A stretch of 64,000 bases of DNA. It comes from Aldrovandia affinis (taxonomy: Eukaryota; Chordata; Actinopteri; Notacanthiformes; Halosauridae). Each line of letters begins with the position of its first letter. Positions within the stretch are counted from its first letter, which is position 1. A model generated the notes under the pieces. That model did no database searches. It was not told the DNA's origin and saw only the letters and a list, made by a program, of their open reading frames with translations. The translations under genes and the position numbers were made by a program. The DNA lies in the NCBI GenBank assembly GCA_029706075.1, contig JAINUG010000108.1, positions 868,001-932,000 of the forward strand. Reading direction: 5' to 3'. Below are positions 35,001 through 45,896 of this stretch, piece after piece.

Positions 35001-38000
35001 AATAATTTTGCGTGTATTAATTACATGAGGAAATTTCAGATTTAAACTGCATTAGAACTCTGGGAAGTCTTCTTATAGCACTAACTCATGCCCTACAGGC
35101 TTGTGGGTACAGATTTACGCCCCTCGTTTTGGTTCTAATAAAACATGACCGTGAATGTAGGTTTTAGTACTAAGCTGGAAACAGAGGCCCAGTGCAACAT
35201 CAGGAAGTTGACCAGTATGTATCCTGTGTGTAGCCTTCCAGCTCTACCTCATTCTGCCATACTTTACAATCAGTTTGATAGCTCATGCTTGACTGACAGT
35301 GTAATCTACTAAAATACTGTAATTGTTCTGGGGGGATTGGGCCGATGCTGAAGGGCTCTTTGCATGTTAAACCTGAGAGACCTCTTAATTCTCGAGGAGG
35401 CCAGGAGCAGAAAGCACACGTTACTTTGCCGTGTCTTACCAGACAAATGTGAAATGATTCAGAGCTCCCAGGCAGTAAGTTCATTTAACTTTTAATCGTC
35501 TGTTTTATAGCAATAAATGCATACTCACAACAGATCTGAGGTCAGCATTCATTCAGGGGTTAAGATGCTAGCGCTGTAGTGCCGTCGGTTTTTATTGCCA
35601 CATTGGCGACACAGTTTCTGTTATGTCAAACGCACAAAGCAGCAATATTGTGGCAAAATAAAACAAGAACAAAACAAACACACCATAAATTGTGAAATGT
35701 AGGAATTGCTGGTTGGTCATAAACCTTAAAAGGATTTAGTGGTCTTGTAAATATTTGGTTTGTGGAAATTTCCATGTCTTTTCACACACATCTGTTTTAC
35801 ATTCTTGAAAAGATTCCCCAGGAATGTCCCGTTATATAACAATAATTTCTAGGATAAATATTATGTTACATAGATTGAATTTGGTTAAAAACCAACCTTT
35901 ACCCTAAACAGGATACATATTGATAGCTTTTATGGATGCTAACTGCGCCTGAAGCACCCCTCAGTGTACTACTATGATTTAATAGTGTAACATGAGCTGA
36001 AAGCTCTGATCCTGCAAACAGCATACCAGGTGGTGGGTACATATGGAATTATTCTTAAAGTGCAAGTATTAGGGTAGGTCTTTAAATGGACTTTACCTAT
36101 CCACATGGTATAGAATCCAAAAATGTATTTGCAACCTGAAGTCATTACATTTTTAGTGGCACAGTGAAGTAGTACAGTACAGTGCTTTATTTGATGTGTT
36201 TTATATAATGGTGTACATGTGAAAATATCATTTTGTAGTGTTGCCATACATTATTTTCAAGAACCAAGATTGAACAGAGCTTAGATGCCTGAAGACAACT
36301 GGCCTAAAATACAACTAACATCCATTATCATGTAGGCTTAGTCCATTGTGTCAAGTGTGTATTCAGGGCAATATTAATCATGCTTCATCCATGTCTTCAT
36401 CCACATTGTAGAAGATACCATGAACGAATGTCACAAGGTCTTATACTCTGCAGTATGAAAATCCTAACCTCTCTGTTTCATCAGTATTTAGAAAGGTTGA
36501 CTACTTATCAGAAGAGGAATCATTTTATCACAAGAAGATTGTAAAGGTCCAGGAAAGTATACAAGGTATTCATCCTCTCACACATATACTTGACATGTCC
36601 TTGAATTTAATTGTGTCGTATGTAAAGGTTGCTTTGGCTGAAGGTATAGCATGTGCAGCTAGTAAAACAAGCATTGAGACATTACTTGCTTAAATATAGA
36701 AAAATGTGAGGCAAAAAAGGCTGTTCTGACTGAGTGTAATAGCATGACTGATAGACTATTAAGTACGGAGTAAAGTAAAAATGACCTCTCGTGACACACT
36801 TCCTATTGGGTGTCCTGAGAGAGAAATATTTCATATAGCAGCATTTATTACTCTGACAGTGACTGCTTGGATGTTTTTTCTCTAAAATACTTATGCAGTT
36901 TTGGCCTCGGAGGCAGGATTATGAATGATGAATGATGATAATTCTGTTATCCACATTGCAGATCTGAGTTCTACAAACAACTGCTCTGAATGTTTCGATG
37001 TCTCCCACTTTGGGGAAGAAATCAACAGGCTCAAAAGGGAGTTTGAAGAAATTCAAAAAATGATTCTGGATCAAGAGCAGATACTACATCAAGCCTCCCA
37101 AACACAGCAGAGCCTAACCTCCTCCAACAACCGATTGACGCGGGGCGTTCAGAATTACTCCATAGCCATTAAGCTCATCAACCAATCCTTGGAGAGATAT
37201 TTAGATCAAGTAAATGGATGGAAGATTGTAATAACTGAAACTGATGATGCCATGAAGTCCCTTGTTCAAGATCAATACGACCTAAAAGCTACCGTCCAAC
37301 AGGTCAACACCACCGTTGGCCTCAACGTATTATGGATGGATGCGCTACAGAGGAAAACGGATGAAGAAACACTGGTTTCGCAAAAAATGACATTGGACTG
37401 GCAGAACTACAGCAAGTTGCTGGGAACTCTAAAGTCAAACTCGACCATCACCAGTCAAGCAGTGAGAGGTATCCAAAACAGCATTTCCATCACACACCAG
37501 AGGATCAGTATGAGCTCAGAGATGGTGCACGACCTCACTCTGCAGGTCATGAACTTGCAGATGCAGCTGGACAATGTGACCTCCTTCATGGATGAGCACG
37601 AGGAGAACATGCACGATCTCAACTACCACTCCAAGTACTACGAAAACCGGACGGGCGAAAGATTTGTGACGCTGGAGGCCAGAATGGACTCTCTGGAACT
37701 GGAGATTGACACCATCTCCTCCAGCATTAACGCCACAGTCAACCACGTGCAGAGCATGTACAAGTACATCAACATAGAGAGCTCATCCTGCCAGTCTAGG
37801 CTGGGGAGCCACACGGACGACCTGCACGACCTCAACAACACCGCCTTGCTCCTGCTGCACTTAGCCGAGACCCTGAGGCAGCAGTACATGCTGCTCAGCG
37901 TGCGAATGGACGTCGACGTGAGGAATCTCTCCATGGTCATGGAGGAACTGAAGCTGGTGGACACCCACCACACTCAGCTCATTCGGAACTTCACCATTTT

Positions 38001-39699
38001 GAAAGGTAATGGACCACAGGGTTCCCCGTGGTGTTAGTCAAGGTGGTGCTAGGCAGTGGTGTCATTTCAGTAAAAGCTAAGGTATGGCAAAGTGACGTCA
38101 CATATATATGCAATGTATTGTGTTGATAATGGGTGAAACCGTAAATGGTAAAATAGTTTGGGCTCACTGCTTGGCCAATAATAGTATCAATAAATTAATA
38201 TTACTAGCGTGTTGCTTGACTAATATCTTAACTAGGAATCCAAACTTTTTGGACTAAATTAGATCTGTTTTATCAACAAAGGCTATATAAGTCTAATAAG
38301 ATAAAAAAATAAATATAAAATAGCATTAATTATGCTTAAATTACTGTCACAATACAATGCATATTAATTTTCCTCTCTTGATGGTGTATTTCAGGTATGC
38401 ATGAGCCAATAAGATATTTGCCGTATTATACTTAGCAAAGTGATGTTAATGCAAGAATTTGGACATTTGTGACATTTTAAAAAATGAGATTGGGCACAAT
38501 TTTTTTAATGTCAAAGAGGTATCATGATACTAGTAATAATTATGATACTGATCATACGAGATCCTAAGAATTCAATAACTCCACTCCAGAGAATAGAAAA
38601 CTCTGGAGTGAGGAAAGTTTGATTTGTATATAAATATTCCTAGATGGAATCTAAATTGTAAAGGTGAGGCATAGGGTATAATGGGGTTTAAGCCATTTCT
38701 GCCCCCCGGTGTGAGACTCGCACCCGAACACACACACACACACTACGTTATTCTGTGGTTTGTTCCCCTGTGTTCAGCCTTATTATAGCGTTTGAAGTCC
38801 TCCAGAGCCAAGAACAGGCCACATGCTGTTTGCCTGGACAGGACCATAAAATGCATAGAGCTATCCCGAAAATAGCTAGCCACATTACTCACCGAGCTGC
38901 AGGTTTGCCGTGATGCACGTAACATGATCTTGCTCACAATATGTAGTATGTTTTTAGTTCCTGTCTTATTTTTTGGGAACCACATTATCAGCTATACTCA
39001 TTGTGCTGTTTTTAGATCAAGAGATGCCACTGTTTGATATTACTTTGCATCTCAACTCAAGACAAGCATGCATTATGTGGACATCTACTGGAATTTGTCA
39101 GATTTTCAACCAATTGTTTGCTAGGGCAATGGTATTGTTTTACAAAGGCGGCTCATTGTAACTATATATTGCTGTTTAAATCCATGGATGAAAAGTTTCT
39201 GCCCCTTACATGCTGAACACAAGTTCATTTTCTTGTATGTCTCTTACATTCTTTCTTTGCAGGTGCTCCAGGACCACCGGGTCCAAAGGGGAACAGGGGA
39301 GAAAGTGGAGGCAAAGGGCTCTCTGGCCTCACAGGAAACAAAGGGGACCGAGGAGTTTCAGGGAGCCGTGGGGTCCAAGGTGAAAAAGGCTTTATTGGTC
39401 CAAAGGGAGCTCCAGGTGAGCCTGGACCCTCTGGGGTTAAAGGCAGTCTGGGAATTAAAGGCGCCAAGGGATCTTTGGGGCAACCAGGCCCTCGAGCGGA
39501 AAAAGGTCAGAAAGGTGACATGGGAGCTATGGGTTTGGATGGAGTGCAAGGCCTCAAAGGGCCACCAGGAATACAGGGACAAGCAGGACTTCCAGGAATA
39601 CATGGACTACCTGGAGCCAAAGGAAAGCCTGGCCCTATTGGGCCAATTGGTGCTCCTGGACCACCGGGTCCCCCAGGGGACTCAGCCCTTGGACCTTGA
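23685..39699 (+). CDS. scara3: Scavenger receptor class A member 3, seven coding exons
   Basis: SCARA3 is a type II membrane protein of the class A scavenger receptor group, known in mammals as a cellular stress response protein that limits oxidative damage. Coding exons: 23685-23691, 33089-33124, 33601-33645, 34762-34881, 36485-36565, 36962-38005 and 39263-39699. Every junction is GT/AG and every intron interrupts after the first codon base, so all phases agree. The 589-residue product (human 606) has an acidic cytoplasmic tail ([14 protein letters not shown]) and a transmembrane helix at about 49-70. A cysteine-containing stalk (NNCSECFD) leads to a long coiled coil with many N-glycosylation sequons (97-444). 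A collagen domain of 47 Gly-X-Y triplets (445-585) follows. The conserved [18 protein letters not shown] matches human SCARA3. There is no SRCR or lectin domain, as expected. One collagen triplet starts with Ala (523). Confidence 0.95.
24457..26031 (-). mobile_element. Full-length decayed Tc1-like transposon, long TIRs
   Basis: It lies in scara3 intron 1. The ends are CAGTGCCCTCCAGAATTATT (left) and the same on the opposite strand at right, each next to TA (24455-24456, 26032-26033). Similarity of the arms extends for roughly 150 bp (e.g. ATGTCTTTGTGGTTCATCAG vs ATGTCTTTGTTGTTCATCAG), as in IR/DR-type Tc1 elements. Minus-strand fragments of transposase survive: an N-terminal HTH piece ([19 protein letters not shown]), [12 protein letters not shown] and [20 protein letters not shown], with several frame breaks. 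Length 1,575 bp is standard. Confidence 0.85.
26930..27640 (-). mobile_element. L2-clade LINE 3' part
   Basis: Minus-strand copy in scara3 intron 1. It starts at the conserved 3' tail (26940-26990, catttagcagacgctctcat), and its coding remnant matches the 17010 copy over about 500 bp (e.g. gtgggttttgagtctttgcg, gccagtgattccgcggtcct). Broken and 5'-truncated. Confidence 0.75.
27641..30069. other. scara3 intron 1, middle part
   Basis: No gene or clear element was recognised. Open frames of 126-129 residues at 29608-30086 overlap in two frames and look like decayed repeat or chance coding, not a known family. Confidence 0.35.
30070..30441 (-). mobile_element. tRNA-derived SINE, copy A
   Basis: The minus strand begins GGGGCCTCCGATAGCATAGT with a tRNA-like A-box region, and has a clean B box (GGTTCGAAACC) near 30353-30363. 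A G/C-rich body follows (ggggcggcgtttggctgcc), and a tail AATTGGCCACTAAATAGGGA before an A-rich end near 30071. The body matches copies at 30530 and 34075. Confidence 0.65.
30460..30529 (+). mobile_element. L2-type LINE or SINE tail
   Basis: Short piece carrying TTGTAAGTCACTCTGGATAA, then gagcatctgctaaatg and (AATGTAA)-type repeats. It is the GGATA-loop 3' tail, wedged between two SINE copies. Confidence 0.65.
30530..30792 (-). mobile_element. tRNA-derived SINE, copy B
   Basis: The minus strand starts GAGCCTCCCGAGTGGCGTAA with tRNA-like sequence, then shares the body of copies A and C (gtccggctctggacgggag). The tail is missing where it meets the L2 tail at 30529. Confidence 0.6.
31100..31480. 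repeat. Possible dispersed repeat, unclassified
   Basis: The block ends with ggaaccgtggttacattcgt and aacccagacgtttcc. The ending resembles termini of fish retroelements, but no ORF, terminal repeat pair or target duplication could be found. The rest of intron 1 around it shows nothing clear. Confidence 0.2.
32020..32081 (+). repeat. (TG)n microsatellite
   Basis: About 31 uninterrupted TG units in scara3 intron 1. Confidence 0.95.
33089..33124 (+). CDS. scara3: scara3 coding exon 2
   Basis: 36-base exon after a strong pyrimidine tract (ttcttttttctttttttacag), donor GTAAGA. Encodes [12 protein letters not shown] of the cytoplasmic tail. Small but phase-consistent with both neighbours. Confidence 0.8.
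33601..33645 (+). CDS. scara3: scara3 coding exon 3
   Basis: 45-base exon (acceptor tttgttttacag, donor GTGAGG) encoding [15 protein letters not shown], which aligns with the human tail EEDLAGDDEDMPTF. Confidence 0.9.
34075..34447 (-). mobile_element. tRNA-derived SINE, copy C
   Basis: It lies in scara3 intron 3. The minus strand starts ACGGGTGGCGCAAATGGTAA (A-box-like) and continues to a degenerate B box (gaccaatcccc). The body matches copies A and B (gagtcccgttcgggggtggc), and the tail reads ACAATTGGGCACCAAATTTG before an A-rich end at about 34075. Confidence 0.65.
34762..34881 (+). CDS. scara3: scara3 coding exon 4 (transmembrane)
   Basis: It encodes [17 protein letters not shown] and the membrane helix [20 protein letters not shown]. 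The acceptor is tgtattcacag and the donor GTGAGT. The N-side basic/cysteine stretch and the following FRKVD match human SCARA3. Confidence 0.93.
34882..36484 (+). other. scara3: scara3 intron 4
   Basis: 1.6-kb intron with no recognisable transposon or RNA gene. Confidence 0.6.
36485..36565 (+). CDS. scara3: scara3 coding exon 5
   Basis: 81-base exon encoding [18 protein letters not shown] and VKVQESIQ, the juxtamembrane stalk. Acceptor ctctgtttcatcag, donor GTATTC (weaker, +5 C). Confidence 0.9.
36962..38005 (+). CDS. scara3: scara3 coding exon 6 (coiled-coil stalk)
   Basis: Large 1,044-base exon holding the extracellular stalk. It starts [20 protein letters not shown], continues with heptad-rich sequence and NXS/T sequons (NYS, NQS, NTT, NST, NVT, NRT, NAT, NNT, NLS, NFT). 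Conserved blocks include [13 protein letters not shown] and [14 protein letters not shown]. It ends NFTILK at the donor GTAATG. An in-frame ATG 37 bases before the acceptor is intronic, not a start. Confidence 0.95.
38006..39262 (+). other. scara3: scara3 intron 6
   Basis: AT-rich intron, ending in a pyrimidine-rich acceptor (ctttctttgcag). No element recognised. Confidence 0.6.
39263..39699 (+). CDS. scara3: scara3 last exon (collagen domain)
   Basis: It encodes 47 consecutive triplets from [15 protein letters not shown] to GPPGPPGDS, then ALGP and TGA at 39697-39699. All triplets start with Gly except one ([12 protein letters not shown] at 39496-39498). Human SCARA3 also ends in a collagen tail. 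The alternative frame in this region is only a shadow. Confidence 0.95.
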
Positions 39700-41690
39700 G
39701 GTGGACCACATATCCCCCATCAGAACCCATATGGAACAAGCTTTGCCTTTTGTGATGCCCCACATCCTTAACCTTGCACCAGAGAGGAACATGGTTGTTT
39801 TAAATGTGGAATAACCACCAGAAACATCCACTTTCAGTCTTATGCTACCCTATCCTTAATGGGTGGACTCTCACTGGTAACTCCTTGCCGCTAGGCTGTA
39901 AGTATGGCCTTCCTACGAGAGGTAGAAGGTTCAAAGGGAAGAAATGAATGCTTTCTCTGTGTTTTATTTCCAACCGAAAGAATGTTCCGGAAAATAATTG
40001 AGACAATCAGGTAATTTCGTTTACCAAGAAACACAGAGAAGAGAAAATACACAAGGCAAGTCAAATGAAATGAACTAAACTTTAACTAAATCCATGTCTT
40101 ATAGTCATTGAAGTGAACCTTGCTATATACTATGTAAATATATAATCTGTCACTGCAGTAATTCAAAGGTTTGAAGATGCCACAAAGCACTTGCATGGGT
40201 GTTTTGTAAAGGTTTGGGTTTACATTATGACATTGTGCACTTTTCAGAAATAAAGGAACAGTTAAATATTGTTTTGTTTTTCTACAGTCTGTTAAGTTAT
40301 GCTTTGACACAGGACTTTGATGGTACTTTAATGCCTATGATAATGTGTGTGTAATGTACTCCAGGGTATATATTCCATTTGATTTGTTACAAATCTTTCA
40401 GAGCAGGTTCTCTGAATTAATGTACTAATTTAGAAACCTATTTACATTTTGACCTTTGAAGGCTAAACACCGTGAAAAAATAAAGAAAATGTATACCATG
40501 TGGCTCCAAAAAAAGATATCCGTTGTTTGTGACACTAACGAATAGTATTTTACAGGGTTTGTTACACCAAGTACCATGGATAATGTTTATTCAGCGATAT
40601 GGAATAAACTGCTTTGGAATATTAACTATTTGTTAGCCAAATATACTTTGTAGTTGAATTTTCTCACTTCCTTTGAGTATAAATTACTGTATACTCCCAT
40701 ACCCGTCAAATGTACATAATGTTTTCATGGTTGTTTTGTCTATTGTGAATTAATTAGAATCTCTTAATGAAACTTCTAAGAAGTACATAGCTACAGTATT
40801 GATACTCAGCCACATGGCTCCGTCAAAGTTCTAATTTCTACCATTTATCCAAATCTCTTTGCACTTACTCATATATATTGTTATGAGATCAATTGATATA
40901 TTTTTGAAGCAAATCTTTACGATAAAAACATTTTCAAAAATAAAAATAAAGATATAAATGTCATAATGAAATGTGATGTAGATGTGTTTCTCTGTAAATG
41001 CAACTGGTTTGCAAAATGTTTAATAAATGCAGTTATTCTCATCTACTTGCATTGTACATCCATACGATAGAGTTCATACAACATAAAGTCTTGGGACCAC
41101 TGCATGGTTTTCTATTGGGCAACCGCTATATCAATACATTGGAACGTACAGCATATACTTGTATGAGAATGTAAAACCTTGGTCCAGGAATGAGGATCGT
41201 GGTCAAGTATAAGAGATCTGCAAATCGAGTAAATAGTAGTTATGATTTTCTAGTAAGTTACTGCTGGCAAACTATTGCATCCCTTGGTATGATTTTTCCT
41301 ACACTTCATCGTCTGTAAATGACCGATTCAGAAAACTTAAAATACGTTCAACTGGCTCCAGTTTCCTAAAAGGAAAAAGGAGTGGAACTTTGCTGTTCCC
41401 AAGGAATTTGACTTTTGGAATTTTGCACGGCACTACAGAGCTGGATTATTATTAATTGAAAACATAAAAATACTGTGGCCACCTTCCTCTGTCTTTTAAG
41501 CTGTAGAGGGTTATAATCTAATACAGGTTGTTCGCTGTTTTGCATATACTTTTAGAATTGCCTCCTGCCATTTACACTCAACAATATAATCTTTCTGCAA
41601 TTTATGTCAGGAACTATTTAAGAATAATTTAACTTACAATAAAAAAGAAATAAACAGGTGTGTAGAGTCCATATTGTAGTGTATTGTTTT
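39700..41690 (+). other. scara3: scara3 3' UTR (extent uncertain)
   Basis: AT-rich non-coding sequence after the stop. Several AATAAA hexamers occur (40249-40254, 40479-40484, others near 40937-41030 and 41639-41655), so alternative ends are possible. No ORF of note. Confidence 0.45.
40479..40484 (+). terminator. scara3: Candidate scara3 poly(A) signal
   Basis: AATAAA 780 bases after the stop, followed by GT-rich sequence (gtataccatgtgg..cgttgtttgtgac). An earlier hexamer at 40249 is an equal candidate. Confidence 0.4.
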
Positions 41691-44600
41691 GTTGAATTCC
41701 TATAACATGCAACATTTGGGACCTTTCAGTATTTTAGGAGCTGAAAGATGCCTCTCCATGAGCCAAGAAATTATTTTATTTGCACAGGTTGATCAATCGG
41801 AGGTTATGGATGAAGAAGACACTCTTAAGTCACATATGAGGAAAAGGCCAGAACACTATATCTTAAAGAGGGGTAGTGAGGTGCACATCTAATACTAGTG
41901 TCCTCAACCCTGTCAGCGTTGACGGAAATATCACAATCTAATATTTATTGATGTCTTGTTTTGAGTGATTCCTCTCATTTTTCCCCCACAGCATTTCACG
42001 AATGTTAAAATAACAGTTTAAGTTGAAAAATATGAAATCGCTGCTTTTTTGCAAAGATGAAAGCCTTTTTTCTGGAAATATGAGAAGACATGCTTGATGT
42101 CCATACCAGGATGTATAACATTACAAAAAGTCAGAGGACCTTCTTTCATCTAATAATGGCGCATGTGGTAAGGCACGCATTATAAAGATATCTGACCTCC
42201 AGCAGCTTTTTTAAAACCACAGCCATATGTGCACCAATACATCATAAAATCTGTCACAATGTGTGGATGTGAATATAGAATTTTTCCCTTGATGCATCAT
42301 TACCAATAGCGCCTTGTGGCAGAGACAGACAGTACGGAGCCCATAATGTATGCACTGAAATTTATTCAGATGAACAGCATAATAATGTGGGATACAGTGC
42401 CCTTTTAAGTGGCCTTTTGTCTGGCACTAACACTTCTGTGTGAATGGAGAAAACACACTATTCGCTGTTTAATTCATCGTTTATTGCTTTGCATAGCTGC
42501 ACCACTGGGCAGCCAAAAAAAAGATCAACTTTGGATTGCATCCATACTGTTCATCTGAACAGAACTCGTTTTCAATACAAAAAAATATTGTACTGTGCTG
42601 TACTGTACAGTGGATTTGTTATCACAGGCCTATTAAACATGTTGATGTGTAGCATGACGGATAATGAACACCGCAAGTGGGAGCATCCACTGTTCGTAAA
42701 AAATGATGTTTCCAGATGAACTGGATAGCGAGGGTATTGCCGAAGTTACGGCTTATTTGAATAGAGCCACTGTTTCAGGGCCCCATCTCTGCAGCAAAGA
42801 CACAGACATCTGAGCTTCTAATGCAATCATTTTTAGATTGAAATGGTGAGGAATTATTTACATAATTTATTTCCATAAATAATTATTTATTTATTATTAT
42901 TATCGTATCCTTCATGTAAGCATCCTAATGCAGGACTGTCTCTCACTAAAAGGCAATATATTTGACTGCACCTCAGGTCTCCCACAGCATATAATGGCAA
43001 TGAGGGAGGGCCCATCAGAGGAGATACTGTACAGTATGCCCTGAGGTAATTTCCTAGAGAATGTAAACACATTACACAAACCCACAGAACAGAGATCACT
43101 TTGTAATGAAGATGTTGACGTGTGTGGCAAATGTTTTTATTAAATGGATTAGACATTGGTTATTTTAAACTTTGAGACACTGCTTGCATTGCATGTAAGC
43201 TGCTCTCTGGTCAGCTCAATGGCCTATCAATCAAATGAATTAAAAATGGACTTTGAAGGGCACTTAATAAAAGAGTTTCATATTGAAATGTTGAGACAGT
43301 ACAAACCGTCCCAGCAGATGATGCAATAGATAAGAGCTGTTTAATTACTCTCTGGAGCATTTCTCTTGAATGTTATCCCCACTTGTAGTAGTATGACTCG
43401 TAGTATTAGTAGTATTATTTTTTGGTTTATGGTTTTGTCTGAATATGATTAACTTGGTCTATGAATTAAGTTTGACTCTTGAAAACACAAAGTTTTGGAG
43501 ATAGATTGAAAGGTTAGATATTTCTGTATCAGGATCTATATGCCAATTACCAAATTATTATTATTATTATTATTATTATGTTTGCAGACAACTGTATTGT
43601 AACTGTCTGGTTTCATTGCCTTCATCACATGGCCATTGCTGTCTGTGAAAACAAGCATGAGGCGTGTTTCAGTCATTTATGAGCTCATGGCTGTCGCTTT
43701 CTTTTGCCTTCAGTGTCTGCAGTTGAAAAAAACAAATACAGTGGGGAAAAAGTCTACAGCTGGCAGACATGCTGGCAGAGCTAATGCCACACCGAGTCAT
43801 GCACTTGGCTCACAAAAATTCCAGTCCTAGCTGGTAGATGAAGCTATATAGATAATCATCCCGGCCAAGAAAAACACTGTGACTTCACAAGCAGGTGAAC
43901 GTCACTCAAAACCTCAAACTGACTGGCTTTCCTGTTACATAACTCCTGTTACATAGTCTGCAAAATCTTTACGTGAATTCCAGTGACAGACTTCAAACGT
44001 GTTTCTGTCTAATCTGTATGACCTACACATTTTAAACTTATTGACAAAGAAAATAATGTGATTGTAAGAAATCCGAAGGTGTATTTATAAAGTGGAGGAC
44101 GAATTTTTGAACGATGTGTACTGTGTGTAACCTATCCTTGGCTGTAATTAGGCAACACCTAATTGCGGTGTTATTGTGGTAGTAATGACAGGGCCATAAT
44201 AGTGGCCCCCAGCTGACACAGTTTACTTTGTGGAAAGCTGTAAACAACTAATTTTGAAGGCATGCAAGAGGTACTGATGCACCATTGTAAATAAATAGAC
44301 CAGCTAAATAGAGTGCAGCAGCAGCTTTAGGAAAGCAATTGACAATTTCAGAATAAACTTAAATGTTTGATTGAATCTAAAATGACTATTTATATCCATT
44401 AGGTTTGTTTCTCAGAGAGGTCACTGGCAGTATTGTTTTTGGACAGCCTCGTGCAGTGCAGAGAGCTTTTAGCTTCATATAGGAAAATACAGCTGAGTTA
44501 TCTGTTTCAAGAATAAAAAGCTGTGTGCTATTTTCTGTGTGCCTCAGCATACTGCAGTGAGGACAAAGAGGCTGACGGAATTTGAAGGTCATTTCCCATG

Positions 44601-45600
44601 TGAAGCTACTTAAATTTAGAAACCTTGTAGTTGTGCAGCAATATCATACTTGTAGGGTTTCTCCAATTTGTAACATGTTAAAGTAAAAGACACATGATCA
44701 AACTGATCTAAGCAAATACTAGCTCCAAAAATGCTGTATTTTCTGTTATTTTCTTTTTTTTTACAGAAAAGAAAATACCAAAGGGAAAAAATCTACTACT
44801 TGACGTACTTATTTCAAACAAGAAATCTGTTAAGTAAGAGGGCGTTGTGTTTTTGCTCTTGTGAAAAACACAATGTTTGCCAGAATAAACTACGCCAGAT
44901 GTTCAGCAAGGAACTAATGCCAGGTTTTCTTTCTCCAGGTGGAATACATTTCATGCATGTATTTTCTCACTCCCTCGGTTAATAAAACATCTGTTGTAAG
45001 GTAACGCTTTTTCTCTTTCGTCGCACCCCCCACAAAAAAAGGCCATGTCATTAACAATATAAGTGCAACAAGGGAGGAATGTTGTCCTCTTGTTTTCCCA
45101 GTAAAGTGGGTTTCATAGCTGTCAAGATCACATGTTAATTACTCAATCATACCTCAGTTCTATGGGTCAAAGAGAAGAGCAGATTGTCTACCCGGATTAA
45201 TTACCCGTAGCTAAAATTTTGTCATGTATGTTATACACCTGTTATTTGTTTACACTATGCCATGACTTTCTTAATTGGATTAGACGTGCATGTTTATCTG
45301 AGTAAGGTTTTTAGAATGAACTGACTAGAGTCAAAATACACATTGCTATGTTGTCTATGTATTATTATTACTATAACAGCTTGTATTAATGAGATACAGC
45401 CCAGTAACACTTTTGCTAGCTGTGCTAATTATTTAGAAAGTGAGGGTTTTGTTTTGCACTGGATCATGTCTTGTTCCATCCAGAAATGTGGCTGAGCAAA
45501 GACAAATTGAAATAATGGATATTAGTTAATGGAGTATGAAGATGACATGAAATAATGAAAGAAAAATTAGTTCCTCAGAGATGAGGGAGACTTAAAAACT
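41691..45600. other. Intergenic, nothing firm
   Basis: AT-rich sequence without recognisable genes or elements, apart from a (TTA)n run at 43554-43580. Confidence 0.45.
43554..43580 (+). repeat. (TTA)n microsatellite
   Basis: About nine TTA units in intergenic DNA. Confidence 0.9.
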
Positions 45601-45614
45601 GGATTTGTATACTC

Positions 45615-45896
45615 TTGGTCCAAGAAAACCACCACCTCCTCCTTCTGACCGAGGCCTCGCCAGGAAGTGCATTTCAGAAACACCTAGCAAAGGAAAAGAT
45701 TCCCTTCTTCCTCATCAAAGCACAACCCTGGCTGCCCACCATGCTCTTCAAACAATGCACCTTTTTTTGGGCAAGAGACAGTCCTCACTTCTATGGCCTC
45801 AAAATCACAAACGCCAAACCAACCATTCCCCAAGATAAGACGGATGTGGAGGGGGAAAAGGCACCGCTGCTTCGACCAGATCCCAAGTCCATGTAA
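45615..45896 (+). pseudogene. Unidentified 93-codon open frame
   Basis: Open frame MVQENHHLLLLTEASPGS.. to LLRPDPKSM and a stop. It has balanced, protein-like composition (KEKIPFFLIKAQPWLPTM, ARDSPHFYGLKI). I do not recognise it. It lies immediately upstream of Penelope-like coding sequence, so it may be the N-terminal part of that element. It could also be an exon or processed fragment of an unrelated gene. No splice signals or promoter are evident. Confidence 0.3.

Noticed and set aside
36925-36961. ATG at the start of the 370-codon ORF as scara3 start
   Set aside because: It lies before the splice acceptor (AG 36960-36961) and so is intronic. The upstream exons supply the cytoplasmic tail and membrane helix that the family requires.
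37516-37973. Minus-strand ORFs of 76 and 111 codons
   Set aside because: Antisense shadows of the large scara3 coding exon.
39188-39814. 208-codon plus-strand ORF over the scara3 collagen exon
   Set aside because: It is in the wrong frame: the correct frame gives uninterrupted Gly-X-Y triplets and joins the previous exon in phase.
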